Below are positions 41,774 through 50,795 of a DNA stretch of 64,000 nucleotides, one piece after another. A model generated the notes under the pieces. It saw only the letters and a program-made list of their open reading frames with translations, was not told the DNA's origin and did not search any database. Within the stretch, counting starts at the first letter, position 1. Every line of letters begins with the position of its first letter. Origin of the DNA: Kitasatospora sp. MMS16-BH015 (GTDB lineage Bacteria; Actinomycetota; Actinomycetes; Streptomycetales; Streptomycetaceae); assembly GCF_002943525.1 (NCBI RefSeq), contig NZ_CP025394.1, positions 8,013,001 to 8,077,000 on the forward strand, in the 5' to 3' direction. The position numbers and the translations under genes were made by a program.

Positions 41774-42754
41774 ATGCTCGAGCTGTGCTTCGGAGTGGCC
41801 GACATGGCGCGGACCACCTTCACCGTCTCGCCGATGGACCAGGTGCTCGGCGGCCTGGCCGGGGCCGGCCACAGCTGCGTGAGCGGCTCGATCCGGCGCG
41901 ACCGGTGGTGGCGCCGGGTCCGTCCGCTGGTGCCGCTCGAGGCCGCTCCCCTCCTGGACCTGATCAACGCGAGTCCGGCGGGCATCCCCGACTTCCTCTG
42001 CACCGAAGGCGGCCCAGGCCTCCGCAGCCTCGGTGACGAACTTGACGCGATGCTGGCCACCCCCGATGTCCGCATCCGCGCCGACCTCGACTTCTACGGC
42101 GACCAGCCCGGCCTCCCGCCGATCGTCCGGCAGTTGCGCGAGGAGGGCGCCCGAGCTCTGCGGCCGGTCGCCGAGGCCGCCCGAGCAGTGTTCCGCTCCT
42201 GCCTCGCCCCGGACTGGTCCGACATCCAGCGCAGGCTCGGCGCGGACATCGCACGCCGCTCCCGGACCGCCGCTGACACCGGCACCGGCACCATGCTCGC
42301 GGACCTGCAACCCCGCGCCCACTGGCACGGCGACGACGTACTGCGGCTCCCCACCGCCTGGGACGCCCACTGGGAACTCGGCGGGCGCGGCGCGGAGCTG
42401 CGCCCCAACCTCTTCCTGCACACCTTGACCGGCCAATCGGACAAGGGCCGGGCCGCAGTCCTGATGTACCCGGGCTGCTCCGGCCCCCAGCCCGCCGCCG
42501 CCCCCGACACCGACGGCCTCGCCCTCCTGCTCGGCCCCTCCCGGGCCCGAGCCGTCCGAGCAGTCGGCCAAGGCCCGTGCACCACCGCAGCCCTCGCCAC
42601 CCGGCTGAGCCTCAGCCCGGCCACCGCCTCCGCCCACGCCACCGCCCTGCGAGCCGCCGGCATCATCGCCACCCAACGCGAAGGCCGACAGGTCCGCCAC
42701 GAACTGACCCCGCTCGGCCACGACCTACTCCTCCACAACCCCGCCCGGCCCTGA
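41774..42754 (+). CDS. Winged-helix (ArsR-like, DUF5937-type) transcriptional regulator
   Basis: 326 residues from ATG 41774, with GGGGGGA upstream; an in-frame ATG at 41756, preceded by AGGAG at short spacing, is an alternative. The first 240 residues form the conserved uncharacterised domain of this streptomycete family (MLELCFGVADMARTTFTVSP, FYGDQPGLPPIVRQLREEGA, LRLPTAWDAHWELGGRGAEL). The C-terminal 80 residues are the winged helix: LLLGPSRARAVRAVGQGPCT, TAALATRLSLSPATASAHAT and ALRAAGIIATQREGRQVRHE. The placement of the HTH at the C-terminus is typical. A perfect palindrome precedes the gene. Confidence 0.87.
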   Translation: MLELCFGVADMARTTFTVSPMDQVLGGLAGAGHSCVSGSIRRDRWWRRVRPLVPLEAAPLLDLINASPAGIPDFLCTEGGPGLRSLGDELDAMLATPDVRIRADLDFYGDQPGLPPIVRQLREEGARALRPVAEAARAVFRSCLAPDWSDIQRRLGADIARRSRTAADTGTGTMLADLQPRAHWHGDDVLRLPTAWDAHWELGGRGAELRPNLFLHTLTGQSDKGRAAVLMYPGCSGPQPAAAPDTDGLALLLGPSRARAVRAVGQGPCTTAALATRLSLSPATASAHATALRAAGIIATQREGRQVRHELTPLGHDLLLHNPARP

Positions 42755-43168
42755 CCCCCGAGCCCGGCCCGGCTCCTCGGGCGGCCGCCGCCGCGAGGCC
42801 TCGAACGGGAGCTCGCCTCGAGCCCCGACAGGGCGACGAACCGGGTGGCGCGCCGATGTTGTCCGCGGACAACACGGACGCCGGGCGCCGAGAGGTACGT
42901 GAAGCCGCTCTCTCACTCCGGCCGCACACGGAGTCGGGGGATGGGGACACGGCACAGTACCTCCAGACCCGAGCCAACGCCGGGGCCTGTCCGACCCAGA
43001 ACTGCGTCGAACGGTCCGTTGGCTCTGTTCAGGAGTCGCGACAGCGCCTGGAGCTCGCCGGCTCCGAACGCGCTTGCGCGGTGCTCCGCTGTCCCGCCCA
43101 CGAGCTGAGGGGGCGGGGCAGCGTCTGGGCGGAGGTGGAGGACTGGGTGACCGGGAGGTCAGGTGTTG
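42755..43168. other. Intergenic region with an orphan palindrome
   Basis: 414 bp without a gene that I can support. TGTTGTCCGCGGACAACA (42857-42874) is a perfect 18-bp palindrome. Neither neighbour is placed so that the site would act as a normal promoter operator (both gene ends converge here). Weak protein-like text on the minus strand near 42990-43090 (FGAGELQALSRLLNRANGPF) is too short and unsupported to call. Confidence 0.5.
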
Positions 43169-43720
43169 TTACGACTGCTTGATCGCGGAGACGTCGAACT
43201 CCAGGACGACCTTGTCGCCGACGAGCACGCCGCCGCCTTCGAGGGCCGCGTTCCAGGTCACGCCGAACTCCTTGCGGGAGATGGTCACGGCGCCTTCCAG
43301 GCCGACGCGCAGGTTGCCGTAGGGGTCGACGGCGTTGCCGGTGTACTCGAAGTCGATGGTGACGGGCTTCGTGGTGTCCTTGATGGTCAGGTCGCCGGTG
43401 ACCCGGTAGTCGGTGTCGGACTTCTGCTCGACCTTGGTGGTGCGGAAGGTGATGTCGGGGAAGTTCGGCGCGTCGAGGAAGTCGTTGGTGCGCAGGTGCT
43501 GGTCGCGCTGTTCGACGCCGGTGTCGATGCTCTCGGTCTTGATCACCACCTGGGCGGTGGACTTGGCGGGGTCCGTGCCGTCCAGGTGCGCGGTGCCCTC
43601 GAACTGGTGGAAGGCGCCGCGGACCTTGGTGACCATGGCGTGGCGGGCGACGAAGCCGATCCGGGTGTGGGTGGGGTCGAGGACGTAGTCCCCGGTGAGC
43701 TCCGAGATTTCGGTGGTCAT
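43169..43720 (-). CDS. YceI family protein
   Basis: 183 residues, normal family length. MTTEISELTGDYVLDPTHTR, then IGFVARHAMVTKVRGAFHQF is the lipocalin-like start, followed by QRDQHLRTNDFLDAPNFPDI with the conserved HL-x-x-x-DFLD motif and WNAALEGGGVLVGDKVVLEF at the end. YceI proteins bind polyisoprenoid or other lipophilic molecules in a beta-barrel. There is no signal peptide, as usual for the actinobacterial cytosolic form. Often linked to stress or isoprenoid quinone handling; the context here gives no hint. Confidence 0.93.
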   Translation of the reverse strand: MTTEISELTGDYVLDPTHTRIGFVARHAMVTKVRGAFHQFEGTAHLDGTDPAKSTAQVVIKTESIDTGVEQRDQHLRTNDFLDAPNFPDITFRTTKVEQKSDTDYRVTGDLTIKDTTKPVTIDFEYTGNAVDPYGNLRVGLEGAVTISRKEFGVTWNAALEGGGVLVGDKVVLEFDVSAIKQS

Positions 43721-43945
43721 GGTGCGGTGCCTCCGTAGGTTCAGGTCCCCGGGGTGGCGCCCCCGGGGCGTGCCGGGCTCAGGTTAGGACGTGGCCGGTC
43801 CCTGGCTGGGTCGGACGCACGGGTCGGCGACCAAGTGCACTCTGAACGGTGAACTCGGCCGTTGGTTCGTCTCTGCCGGGGAAGGCCAGGGGCGTCCAGT
43901 GGCAGCGGGGCGGTTGGGCGGGCCGGTCCGGGTTAGACGAGCGGC

Positions 43946-45529
43946 ATGCTGAGATACCTGTGGGTGGTACTGCTGGAGGCCGTGGCGGCGGCCGCTGTCG
44001 GGGCGGCCGTCGCGGTGTCGCCGTGGTGGTGGGTGGCCGCGGTGCCGTTGGTGGCGGTCGGCCTGCTCGCGGTGGTGGACCTGTTCCAGACCCGGCACTC
44101 CATCCTGCGGAACTACCCGGTCCTCGGGCACCTGCGGTACGCGTTCGAGCGTATCCGCCCCGAGGTCCAGCAGTACTTCGTCGAGCGGAACGTGGACGGG
44201 CGGCCGTTCGACCGCGACACCCGCACCATCGTCTACCAGCGAGCCAAGGGCACCGACGCCGAGGAGCCGTTCGGGACCGAGCTCGACGTGTACGAGACGG
44301 GCCGCGAGTTCCTGGTCCCGTCGATGGCGCCGGTGGCCGTCCCGGACGAGGCGCCCCGGGTGCGGGTCGGTGGGCCGGACTGTACCCAGCCCTACGACAT
44401 GGCCTTGCTCAACGTCTCGGCCATGAGCTTCGGCTCGCTCTCGGCCAACGCCGTCCTCGCGCTCAACTCCGGTGCGGCGCTGGGCGGGTTCGCCCACGAC
44501 ACCGGTGAGGGCGGGCTGTCCGAGTACCACCTGCGGCCCGGTGGCGACCTGGTCTGGGAGATCGGCACCGGCTACTTCGGCTGCCGGACGGAGGGCGGCG
44601 ACTTCGACCCGGGCCGGTTCGCCGAGAAGGCGGCCCTCGACCAGGTCAGGTGCGTGTCCCTCAAGCTGAGCCAGGGCGCGAAGCCCGGCATCGGCGGGGT
44701 GCTGCCCGGCGCCAAGGTCAACGCCGAGATCGCGTCGGTCCGGGGCGTCCCCCAGGGTGAGACGGTCATCTCGCCGCCGTACCACCGGGTCTTCACCACG
44801 CCCCGGGAACTGGTCCTGTTCCTGGCCCGGATGCGCGAGCTGGCGGGCGGCAAGCCGGTCGGCTTCAAGCTCTGCGTGGGCTCCCGACGGCAGTTCCTCG
44901 CCGTCTGCAAGGCGATGCTGGCCGAGGGGGTGACCCCGGACTTCATCATCGTGGACGGTGCCGAGGGCGGCACCGGCGCCGCGCCGCTGGAGTTCGCCGA
45001 CCACGTCGGCCTGCCGCTCACCGAAGGCCTGCTGACGGTCCACCACGCCCTCCTGGGCAGCGGCCTGCGGGACCGGATCCGGATCGGCGCCGGGGGCAAG
45101 GTCGCCACCGGCAGCGACCTGGTCAAGCGGCTCGTGCAGGGCGCCGACTACACGAACTCGGCACGGGCCATGATGTTCGCCCTCGGGTGCATCCAGGCCC
45201 AGCGCTGCCACACCAACACCTGCCCGGTGGGCGTGGCCACCCAGGACCCGCACCGGGCCCGCGCGCTGCGGGTGGACGACAAGGCGCAGCGGGTCCGGCG
45301 CTACCAGGCGGCGACGGTCGGCAGCGCCCTGCAGATCATGGCCGCCATGGGCGTGGACGACCCGGCGCGGCTCGGCCCCGAACTGCTGTACCGCCGGGTG
45401 GACGGCCTGGCGGTCCGCTCCTACGCCGAGCTCCACCCGCCGCTTTCCCCGGGCGAACTGACGTCCTGCCCTCCGCCGGACTGGGCCCGCGACTGGCAGG
45501 CCGCCGACCCCGACCGCTTCACCGTCTGA
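43946..45529 (+). CDS. FMN-binding glutamate-synthase-family protein
   Basis: 527 residues. Two N-terminal membrane segments (LWVVLLEAVAAAAVGAAVAV; WWWVAAVPLVAVGLLAVVDL) precede a glutamate-synthase-type barrel: MALLNVSAMSFGSLSANAVL, SLKLSQGAKPGIGGVLPGAK, FIIVDGAEGGTGAAPLEFAD (FMN site) and CHTNTCPVGVATQDP with the cysteine cluster. It lacks the glutaminase and other domains of true GltB, so it belongs to the stand-alone group of membrane-anchored GltS-domain proteins of uncertain reaction. It may be co-transcribed with the pyruvate oxidase gene, 91 bp downstream, after a repeat-filled gap. Confidence 0.9.
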   Translation: MLRYLWVVLLEAVAAAAVGAAVAVSPWWWVAAVPLVAVGLLAVVDLFQTRHSILRNYPVLGHLRYAFERIRPEVQQYFVERNVDGRPFDRDTRTIVYQRAKGTDAEEPFGTELDVYETGREFLVPSMAPVAVPDEAPRVRVGGPDCTQPYDMALLNVSAMSFGSLSANAVLALNSGAALGGFAHDTGEGGLSEYHLRPGGDLVWEIGTGYFGCRTEGGDFDPGRFAEKAALDQVRCVSLKLSQGAKPGIGGVLPGAKVNAEIASVRGVPQGETVISPPYHRVFTTPRELVLFLARMRELAGGKPVGFKLCVGSRRQFLAVCKAMLAEGVTPDFIIVDGAEGGTGAAPLEFADHVGLPLTEGLLTVHHALLGSGLRDRIRIGAGGKVATGSDLVKRLVQGADYTNSARAMMFALGCIQAQRCHTNTCPVGVATQDPHRARALRVDDKAQRVRRYQAATVGSALQIMAAMGVDDPARLGPELLYRRVDGLAVRSYAELHPPLSPGELTSCPPPDWARDWQAADPDRFTV

Positions 45530-45530
45530 C

Positions 45531-45600
45531 GCCCCGAGACCCCGAGACCCGCGAGGCCCCGAGGCCCGCGAGACCCCTGAGATTCCGAACCCCTGAGACC
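45531..45600. repeat. Short degenerate repeat directly after the FMN-protein stop codon
   Basis: The gap between the FMN protein and pyruvate oxidase genes is built from 8-9-bp units of CCCCGAGA / CCCGCGAGA / CCCCTGAGA type, starting right behind the TGA at 45527-45529. Confidence 0.7.
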
Positions 45601-45620
45601 GGACAACCGGAGGACGTACT

Positions 45621-47351
45621 GTGGCTCGAACCGTCGCCCGAGTGATCGTCGACACGCTGCGGGACCTGGGCGTGCGCCACGTCTTCGGCGTGGTGGGTGA
45701 TGCCCTCAACCCGCTGACCGACGCCATCCGCACCACCGAGGGCATCGACTGGGTGGGCTGCCGCCACGAGGAGGCGGCGGCGTTCGCCGCCGGCGCGCAG
45801 TCCCAGCTGTCGCGGACGCTGGGCGTCTGCGCGGGCACCGTCGGCCCCGGCTCGGTGCACCTGCTGAACGGCCTGTACGACGCGGCGAAGAGCGGCACGC
45901 CGGTGCTCGCCATCGCCGGCCAGGTGCCGCTGGCCGAGCTGGGGGGCGACTACTTCCAGGAGGTCGACAACGACCTGCTCTTCCGCGACGTCGCGGTCTT
46001 CCGCGCCACCGTCGCCTCACCCGAGCAACTGCCCCGCCTGCTGGAGACCGCCGTCCGCGCCGCCCTCAGCGAGGGCGGCGTCGCCGTGCTCACCGTCCCG
46101 GCCGACCTGGGCGGCCAGGAGGTCCCACAGGACCGCCCCGTGCGCATCCCCCTCGCGCGGGCCGTGACCCGGCCGGAGGACACCGCCGTCTGGGAGGCGG
46201 CCGAGCTGCTCAACGCCGCGCGGCGGGTGACGCTCCTGGTGGGGCGCGGGGCTCGTGACGCGTACGGGGAGGTGATCGCCACCGCCGAGCGGCTGGCGGC
46301 CCCGATGGTGCTCACCCTCAAGGCGAAGGAGGGCTTCGAAGGGGACGACAACAGCTACCAGGTCGGCCAGACCGGCCTGATCGGGAATCCCGCCGCCGCC
46401 CACGCGCTGGACTCCTGCGACCTCCTGCTGATGCTCGGGACCGACTTCCCCTACCGGGAGTGGTACCCCACCGGGTGCAAGGTCGTCCAGGTCGACCTCC
46501 GCGAACGCCGGCTCGGGCGGCGCACCCCGGTCGACCTCGGTCTCACCGGCGATGTCGGGGCGACCCTGCGGGCGCTGCTGCCGCACCTGACCGCGGTGGC
46601 GGACCGCACGCACCTGGAGACCGCCCGGGAGCGGTTCGTGGACTGGCGGAACAGCCAGGCCCGGCTCGCCCACCCGCAGCATGACCACCGCCTCGTGGGC
46701 CGGTTGCGCAGCGCCCTGGACAACCCCGCGGACGACGTGCGGCCGGAGGCGCTGGCGGCGGCGGTGAACGCCTGCGCGGCCGAGGACGCCGTCTTCACCT
46801 CCGACACCGGCATGGCGACGGTCTGGCTGTCGCGGTTCGTCACCATGCGCGGCAAGCGGTCCCTGCTGGGCTCCTACAACCTCGGCTCGATGGCCAACGC
46901 GATGCCGCAGGCCATCGGGGCGCAGCTCTGGGCCCCGGACCGGCAGGTGGTCGCGTTCTGCGGCGACGGCGGCCTGAGCATGCTGCTCGGCGATCTGATG
47001 ACGATCAGGACCCACCGGCTCCCGGTCAAGCTGGTGGTCTTCGACAACCGGCGCCTCGGCATGGTGAAGCTCGAACAGGAGCAGGCCGGCCTGCCGGAGT
47101 TCGGCACCGAGCTGGAATCGCCGGACTTCGCGGCCGTCGCCGAGGCCCTCGGGCTGACCGGCATCCGGGTCACCGGCCCGGACGGGCTGGAGGAGGGCGT
47201 CCGCCGGGCCTTCGACACCCCCGGGCCCGTGCTGCTCGACGTCCTGACCAACCCCCAGGAGCTGGCCGTCCCGGGGAAGGCCGGCGTCGAGCAGGGCTGG
47301 GGCTTCGCGGTGGCCAAGGTCAAGGAGAAGCTCCTGGGCCACGAGGGCTGA
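45621..47351 (+). CDS. poxB: Thiamine-diphosphate pyruvate oxidase/dehydrogenase (PoxB-like)
   Basis: 576 residues, close to PoxB length. It starts at GTG 45621 behind CCGGAGGA. The catalytic Glu lies in CRHEEAAAFAAGAQ (about 48-61). The middle domain has VTLLVGRGARDAYGEVIATA, and the TPP motif is VVAFCGDGGLSMLLGDLMTI...VVFDN (GDG...N). It probably decarboxylates pyruvate to acetate and CO2 with electron transfer to quinone, at the membrane face. Distinguishing it from acetolactate synthase rests on overall similarity and length. A terminator follows the stop. Confidence 0.87.
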   Translation: MARTVARVIVDTLRDLGVRHVFGVVGDALNPLTDAIRTTEGIDWVGCRHEEAAAFAAGAQSQLSRTLGVCAGTVGPGSVHLLNGLYDAAKSGTPVLAIAGQVPLAELGGDYFQEVDNDLLFRDVAVFRATVASPEQLPRLLETAVRAALSEGGVAVLTVPADLGGQEVPQDRPVRIPLARAVTRPEDTAVWEAAELLNAARRVTLLVGRGARDAYGEVIATAERLAAPMVLTLKAKEGFEGDDNSYQVGQTGLIGNPAAAHALDSCDLLLMLGTDFPYREWYPTGCKVVQVDLRERRLGRRTPVDLGLTGDVGATLRALLPHLTAVADRTHLETARERFVDWRNSQARLAHPQHDHRLVGRLRSALDNPADDVRPEALAAAVNACAAEDAVFTSDTGMATVWLSRFVTMRGKRSLLGSYNLGSMANAMPQAIGAQLWAPDRQVVAFCGDGGLSMLLGDLMTIRTHRLPVKLVVFDNRRLGMVKLEQEQAGLPEFGTELESPDFAAVAEALGLTGIRVTGPDGLEEGVRRAFDTPGPVLLDVLTNPQELAVPGKAGVEQGWGFAVAKVKEKLLGHEG

Positions 47352-47357
47352 CCGGCA

Positions 47358-47391
47358 GGCGCACCCCGGGCGGACCGCACCGGGGTGCGCC
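47358..47391 (+). terminator. Terminator after poxB
   Basis: GGCGCACCCCGG (47358-47369) pairs exactly with 47380-47391 across a 10-base loop, seven bases after the stop codon. It also faces the minus-strand gene ending at 47402. Confidence 0.82.
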
Positions 47392-47401
47392 GCTCAGCCG
47401 G

Positions 47402-47716
47402 TCAGCCCACGTCGATGCCGGTGACCGCAGGGGTGCCGAGGCTCACGGCGTCCTCCTGGTAGCCGGCCGACGTGAAGGCCCGCCGCGCCAGGTCCGTGGC
47501 TGCCGCGCCGGCGGCGGTGTGGTCGGGGGCGTCCACCTCCAGGCGGAGCACGAAGGTCCCCGCCGGCTCGTCGAGGGTGAGGACGTCGAGGTCGGGGACC
47601 TCTTCGCCGACCCGGTCGGGGTCGGCGCCGCGTACGACGGCCAACAGCCGCCGGCGGGCCGTCCCGTCCATCGGTCGGCTGACGGTTCCTGGAACGGTGA
47701 TCACGTAGCTACCCAT
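47402..47716 (-). CDS. Small protein of unknown function
   Basis: 104 residues from ATG 47714-47716, with ACGGAGAAC just upstream. It starts GSYVITVPGTVSRPMDGTAR and has FVLRLEVDAPDHTAAGAAAT in the middle and ends AVSLGTPAVTGIDVG. The alternating strand/helix pattern (two strands, helix, strand) suggests a small ferredoxin-like alpha/beta fold. No signal peptide. Same strand as the next gene upstream, 88 bp apart, so the two may form an operon. Confidence 0.68.
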   Translation of the reverse strand: MGSYVITVPGTVSRPMDGTARRRLLAVVRGADPDRVGEEVPDLDVLTLDEPAGTFVLRLEVDAPDHTAAGAAATDLARRAFTSAGYQEDAVSLGTPAVTGIDVG

Positions 47717-47804
47717 GTTCTCCGTGTCACCTCCGCACCGTTCGGGAAACCTCCGCACCGGATTTCGTGCCCCACCGGCGGCGGCCTCCCAGCGCCGACC
47801 GGGG

Positions 47805-48557
47805 TCAGGGGGCGGGAGGAGACCAGACACGGAAGAGCTCGGCCTGCTCGGCATAGGGGGCGGTGAGCAGGCCCGTGCCCGCCGGGGCCCGCTCGCCGTC
47901 GGCACCGGGGCCGTCCGCGAGCAGCTCGATGCGGGCGCCGTTGGCCAGGGATCGGCCCAGTGCCCCCGGCACCCGTCGGCCCGGACGGTCCACCGCGCGC
48001 AGGTGGAGCCCGCCGAACGCGGCCCACCGGACGATCGTCTCCAACTCCCGCTGGAGGTGCCCGGTCTCCGCCGGGAGGTCGGCCAGGCCCACGGCGGTCA
48101 GGGTGACCAGTTTCTGGTCGGCCGTCGGCCGGTAGTCCTCGTACCTGGTCCGAGCGAGGCCGCCGTGGACACGGGTGAGGACCAACTCACGTGCGGCGGT
48201 CACCAGGCTGTCGGCCTCGGCCACGGTGCCGGCCCGGCGCTCCAGGGGGCGGCTCGAGGTACGGCCGCTGCCGAGGCTGTCACCGAGATCGATCACCCAT
48301 GACTCCACGAGGCCGGTGGCGGCCTCAGCGGCCCACAGGGTGTCGAGCAGCGCGTCGAGCCCGTACCCGGGAAGGCCGGTGACGGTGGCGCAGACCACAC
48401 CGTCCGGACCGAACACCTCCAGAGCGGCGCGGCTGCCGTCCAGGTGACGGCCGATGGCGATGGTGCCGCCCTCGATATCGAACAGGGTCTCGGCGCTCGG
48501 CCGGTCCGGGATGGTCCGCAGAGCGGCGAGCCGAAGGGCATCGAGATCGGGGAGCAC
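47805..48557 (-). CDS. Protein of unknown function
   Basis: 250 residues from GTG 48555-48557, with GGAAG upstream. It starts LPDLDALRLAALRTIPDRPS and has a strand-rich middle (LFDIEGGTIAIGRHLDGSRA, ALEVFGPDGVVCATVTGLPG). A pair of basic helices follows (TAARELVLTRVHGGLARTRY), and the end VRWAAFGGLHLRAVDRPGRR...LLTAPYAEQAELFRVWS. No membrane segment, signal or known motif. The gene reads as a typical cytosolic protein and is probably the first of a two-gene unit with the gene ending at 47402. Confidence 0.68.
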   Translation of the reverse strand: MLPDLDALRLAALRTIPDRPSAETLFDIEGGTIAIGRHLDGSRAALEVFGPDGVVCATVTGLPGYGLDALLDTLWAAEAATGLVESWVIDLGDSLGSGRTSSRPLERRAGTVAEADSLVTAARELVLTRVHGGLARTRYEDYRPTADQKLVTLTAVGLADLPAETGHLQRELETIVRWAAFGGLHLRAVDRPGRRVPGALGRSLANGARIELLADGPGADGERAPAGTGLLTAPYAEQAELFRVWSPPAP

Positions 48558-48774
48558 GGGCTGCTTCCTTTCGAGGGACGACGCGGGGCGCAGCGGCCGG
48601 TGCTTCCACGCCCCGGAGCGTTCGTCGCCGGAGCCGAACGGGATGGCTGCATCCGGCAGCGATTTCCTGCCGTGCCACAGGAAGCCGGATGCCCCCGGAC
48701 TGACGTCCGGTCAGGGCCCCGACCGCCCCCGCCGTGCCTCCTCGGTCATCCGGCGGCGCCCCTCGCAGCGGCTC

Positions 48775-48846
48775 TCACCGGTTGAGGGCACGCACGACCA
48801 GAACGGCGATCACGATGAGAACGATCGTGGTGAGCCCGATGTACAT
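48775..48846 (-). CDS. 23-residue hydrophobic membrane peptide
   Basis: Minus-strand ATG 48844-48846 to TGA 48775-48777 encodes MYIGLTTIVLIVIAVLVVRA plus three residues. The upstream AAGGAAAGG at about eight to ten bases is an excellent ribosome site. The peptide is one transmembrane helix with a basic C-terminus. I recall similar tiny membrane proteins (MYIGL-type) in streptomycete genomes near stress genes. It is too short for standard gene finding. Function unknown. Confidence 0.6.
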   Translation of the reverse strand: MYIGLTTIVLIVIAVLVVRALNR

Positions 48847-49013
48847 GCGGGTGTCCTTTCCTTGGGTGTACGGCCGAAGCGGTCGGCCAGACATCGGCTG
48901 CCCCGGTACCGCGCGGGCATGCCTCCTCCGGAGCGGCAGAACGAGCGGTACCGGTCAGGTCCCGGCGTCCTGCCGCAGCCCCGAGGTCCACGAGCTGACA
49001 GTAGAGTGCGACG

Positions 49014-50795
49014 GTGCACGACCTGAGCGACGATCCGGGGACGCCGGACATCCGCAGCGCCGCCCGCTACCTGCGCTGGTTGACCGCCACGCAGCGTCGG
49101 CGGGTGGTCACCGGGGCGCTACTGAGCATCATCTGGATGCTCATGCTGACCCTGCAGCCGTACCTGCTCTCCCGCGCCGTCGACGACGGCCTGCGGGCGG
49201 GCCGTCCGCGCGCGCTGGTCGCCTGGACCGCCGCCATCCTGGTCGCCGGCCTGCTCAACGCCGGGATCAGCATGTTGCGGCACCGGACCATGACCAGGCT
49301 GCGGATGGACGCCACCTTCCGCACCGTCCGGGTGGTGAACCGCCAGTCCGTCCGGCTCGGTGCCGCGCTGCCCCGGCTGGTGACTTCCGGTGAGGTGGTC
49401 ACCATCGGCATCGGCGACGTCGGCCAGATCGCCCGGACGCTGACCTTCGTCGGGCCGGGCATCGGTTCGCTGGTCGCGATCGCCACCGTCGGCGTGCTGC
49501 TGCTGACGGTCTCCCCGCTGCTCGCGGTCGTGGTGCTGCTGGGCGTCCCGTCGATGGCGGTGCTGGTCGGGCCGCTGCTGGGCCGGCTGCGCGGGGTGGA
49601 GAGCCGCTACCGCGAGCGGCAGGGGCGGCTCGCCGCCCGGTTCGAGGACATGGTGGGCGGGCTGCGGGTGCTGAACGGCCTGGGCGGCAAGGAGACTTAC
49701 GCCGAGCGCTACCGGCGCGACTCGCAGGAGCTGCGGGCCGACGGCTACCGGGTCGGCGCGGTCACCAGCTGGCTGCAGTCCTTCGGCGTCGGGCTGCCCA
49801 CGCTGTTCCTCGCCGCCGTGACCTGGCTGGCCGCCCGCCTCGCCGCCTCCGGCGACATCACGGTGGGTCAGCTGGTCGCGGTCTATGGGTATGTGGCGGT
49901 GCTGGTCTTCCCGGTGCAGTTCCTGGTCGAGAGCGGGCAGGACATCAGCCGTGGCCTGGTCGCCGCCGCCCGGGTGGTCCGCTTCCTCTCGCTCGACCCG
50001 GGCACCCGCCCGGGCGGCGCCGAGGCGCCCGCCGCGCCCGCCGCGCTGCGCGACCCGGCCTCCGGGGTCGAGGTGCTCCCCGGTCGGCTGACCGTGCTGG
50101 CCTGCGCCCGGCCGCAGGACGCCGCCGCCGTGGTCGACCGGCTCGGCCGGTTCGCCGCGACCGGCGCGCAGCGGGGCACCGGGGGCACCTGGGGCACCGA
50201 CCCGCTCGACTCCTTCGCCCTGGCCGCCGTCCGGGACCGCATCTTGGTCGCGGACAACGAGGCAGCCCTGTTCGCCGGCCCGCTGCGCGAGGTGCTCTCC
50301 GGCCGGCACCGGCCGGACGACGCCGCGCTGCACGCGGCGCTGGCGGCCGCCGCCGCGCTCGACGTCCTGCGCGGACTGCCGGACGGTCTGGACACCCTGA
50401 TCGAGGCGGACGGCCGCAACCTGTCCGGCGGTCAGCGGCAGCGCCTGCGGCTGGCCCGCGCGCTGGCCGCCGACCCCGAGGTGCTGCTCGCCGTGGAGCC
50501 GACCTCCGCCGTCGACACGCACACCGAGGCCGCGATGGTGGCCGGCCTGCGCCGCGCCCGCGCCGGCCGGACCACCCTGGTCACCGGCGTCTCCCCGCTC
50601 CTGCTCGACCAGGCCGACACCGTGCAGTACCTGGTCGACGGCAAGGTCGCCGCCACCGGCAGCCACCGCGAGCTGCTCCGCGACCACCCCGGCTACCAGG
50701 CCCTGGTCGCCCGTACCGAGGCCGATTCCGAGGTGATCGACACCGAGGACGCTGCCGTGCCGAACCCCCGCCGCGCCGAGGAGCCCGTCCGATGA
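49014..50795 (+). CDS. ABC exporter half-transporter, degenerate Walker A (subunit 1)
   Basis: 593 residues. Six membrane helices in the first 330 residues (LLSIIWMLMLTLQPYLLSRA; TVGVLLLTVSPLLAVVVLLG; LVAVYGYVAVLVFPVQFLVE). The nucleotide-binding domain is unusual: the P-loop position reads GRLTVLACARPQDAAAVVDR with no G-x-x-G-x-G-K-S/T, and Walker B is VLLAVEPTSAVD with the Asp replaced. The signature NLSGGQRQRLRLARAL is intact. This is the pattern of a subunit that supplies only the signature to one functional site. The GTG at 49014 lies six bases after TAGAGT, so the mRNA is probably leaderless. It overlaps the second subunit by four bases (ATGA). Confidence 0.92.
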   Translation: MHDLSDDPGTPDIRSAARYLRWLTATQRRRVVTGALLSIIWMLMLTLQPYLLSRAVDDGLRAGRPRALVAWTAAILVAGLLNAGISMLRHRTMTRLRMDATFRTVRVVNRQSVRLGAALPRLVTSGEVVTIGIGDVGQIARTLTFVGPGIGSLVAIATVGVLLLTVSPLLAVVVLLGVPSMAVLVGPLLGRLRGVESRYRERQGRLAARFEDMVGGLRVLNGLGGKETYAERYRRDSQELRADGYRVGAVTSWLQSFGVGLPTLFLAAVTWLAARLAASGDITVGQLVAVYGYVAVLVFPVQFLVESGQDISRGLVAAARVVRFLSLDPGTRPGGAEAPAAPAALRDPASGVEVLPGRLTVLACARPQDAAAVVDRLGRFAATGAQRGTGGTWGTDPLDSFALAAVRDRILVADNEAALFAGPLREVLSGRHRPDDAALHAALAAAAALDVLRGLPDGLDTLIEADGRNLSGGQRQRLRLARALAADPEVLLAVEPTSAVDTHTEAAMVAGLRRARAGRTTLVTGVSPLLLDQADTVQYLVDGKVAATGSHRELLRDHPGYQALVARTEADSEVIDTEDAAVPNPRRAEEPVR

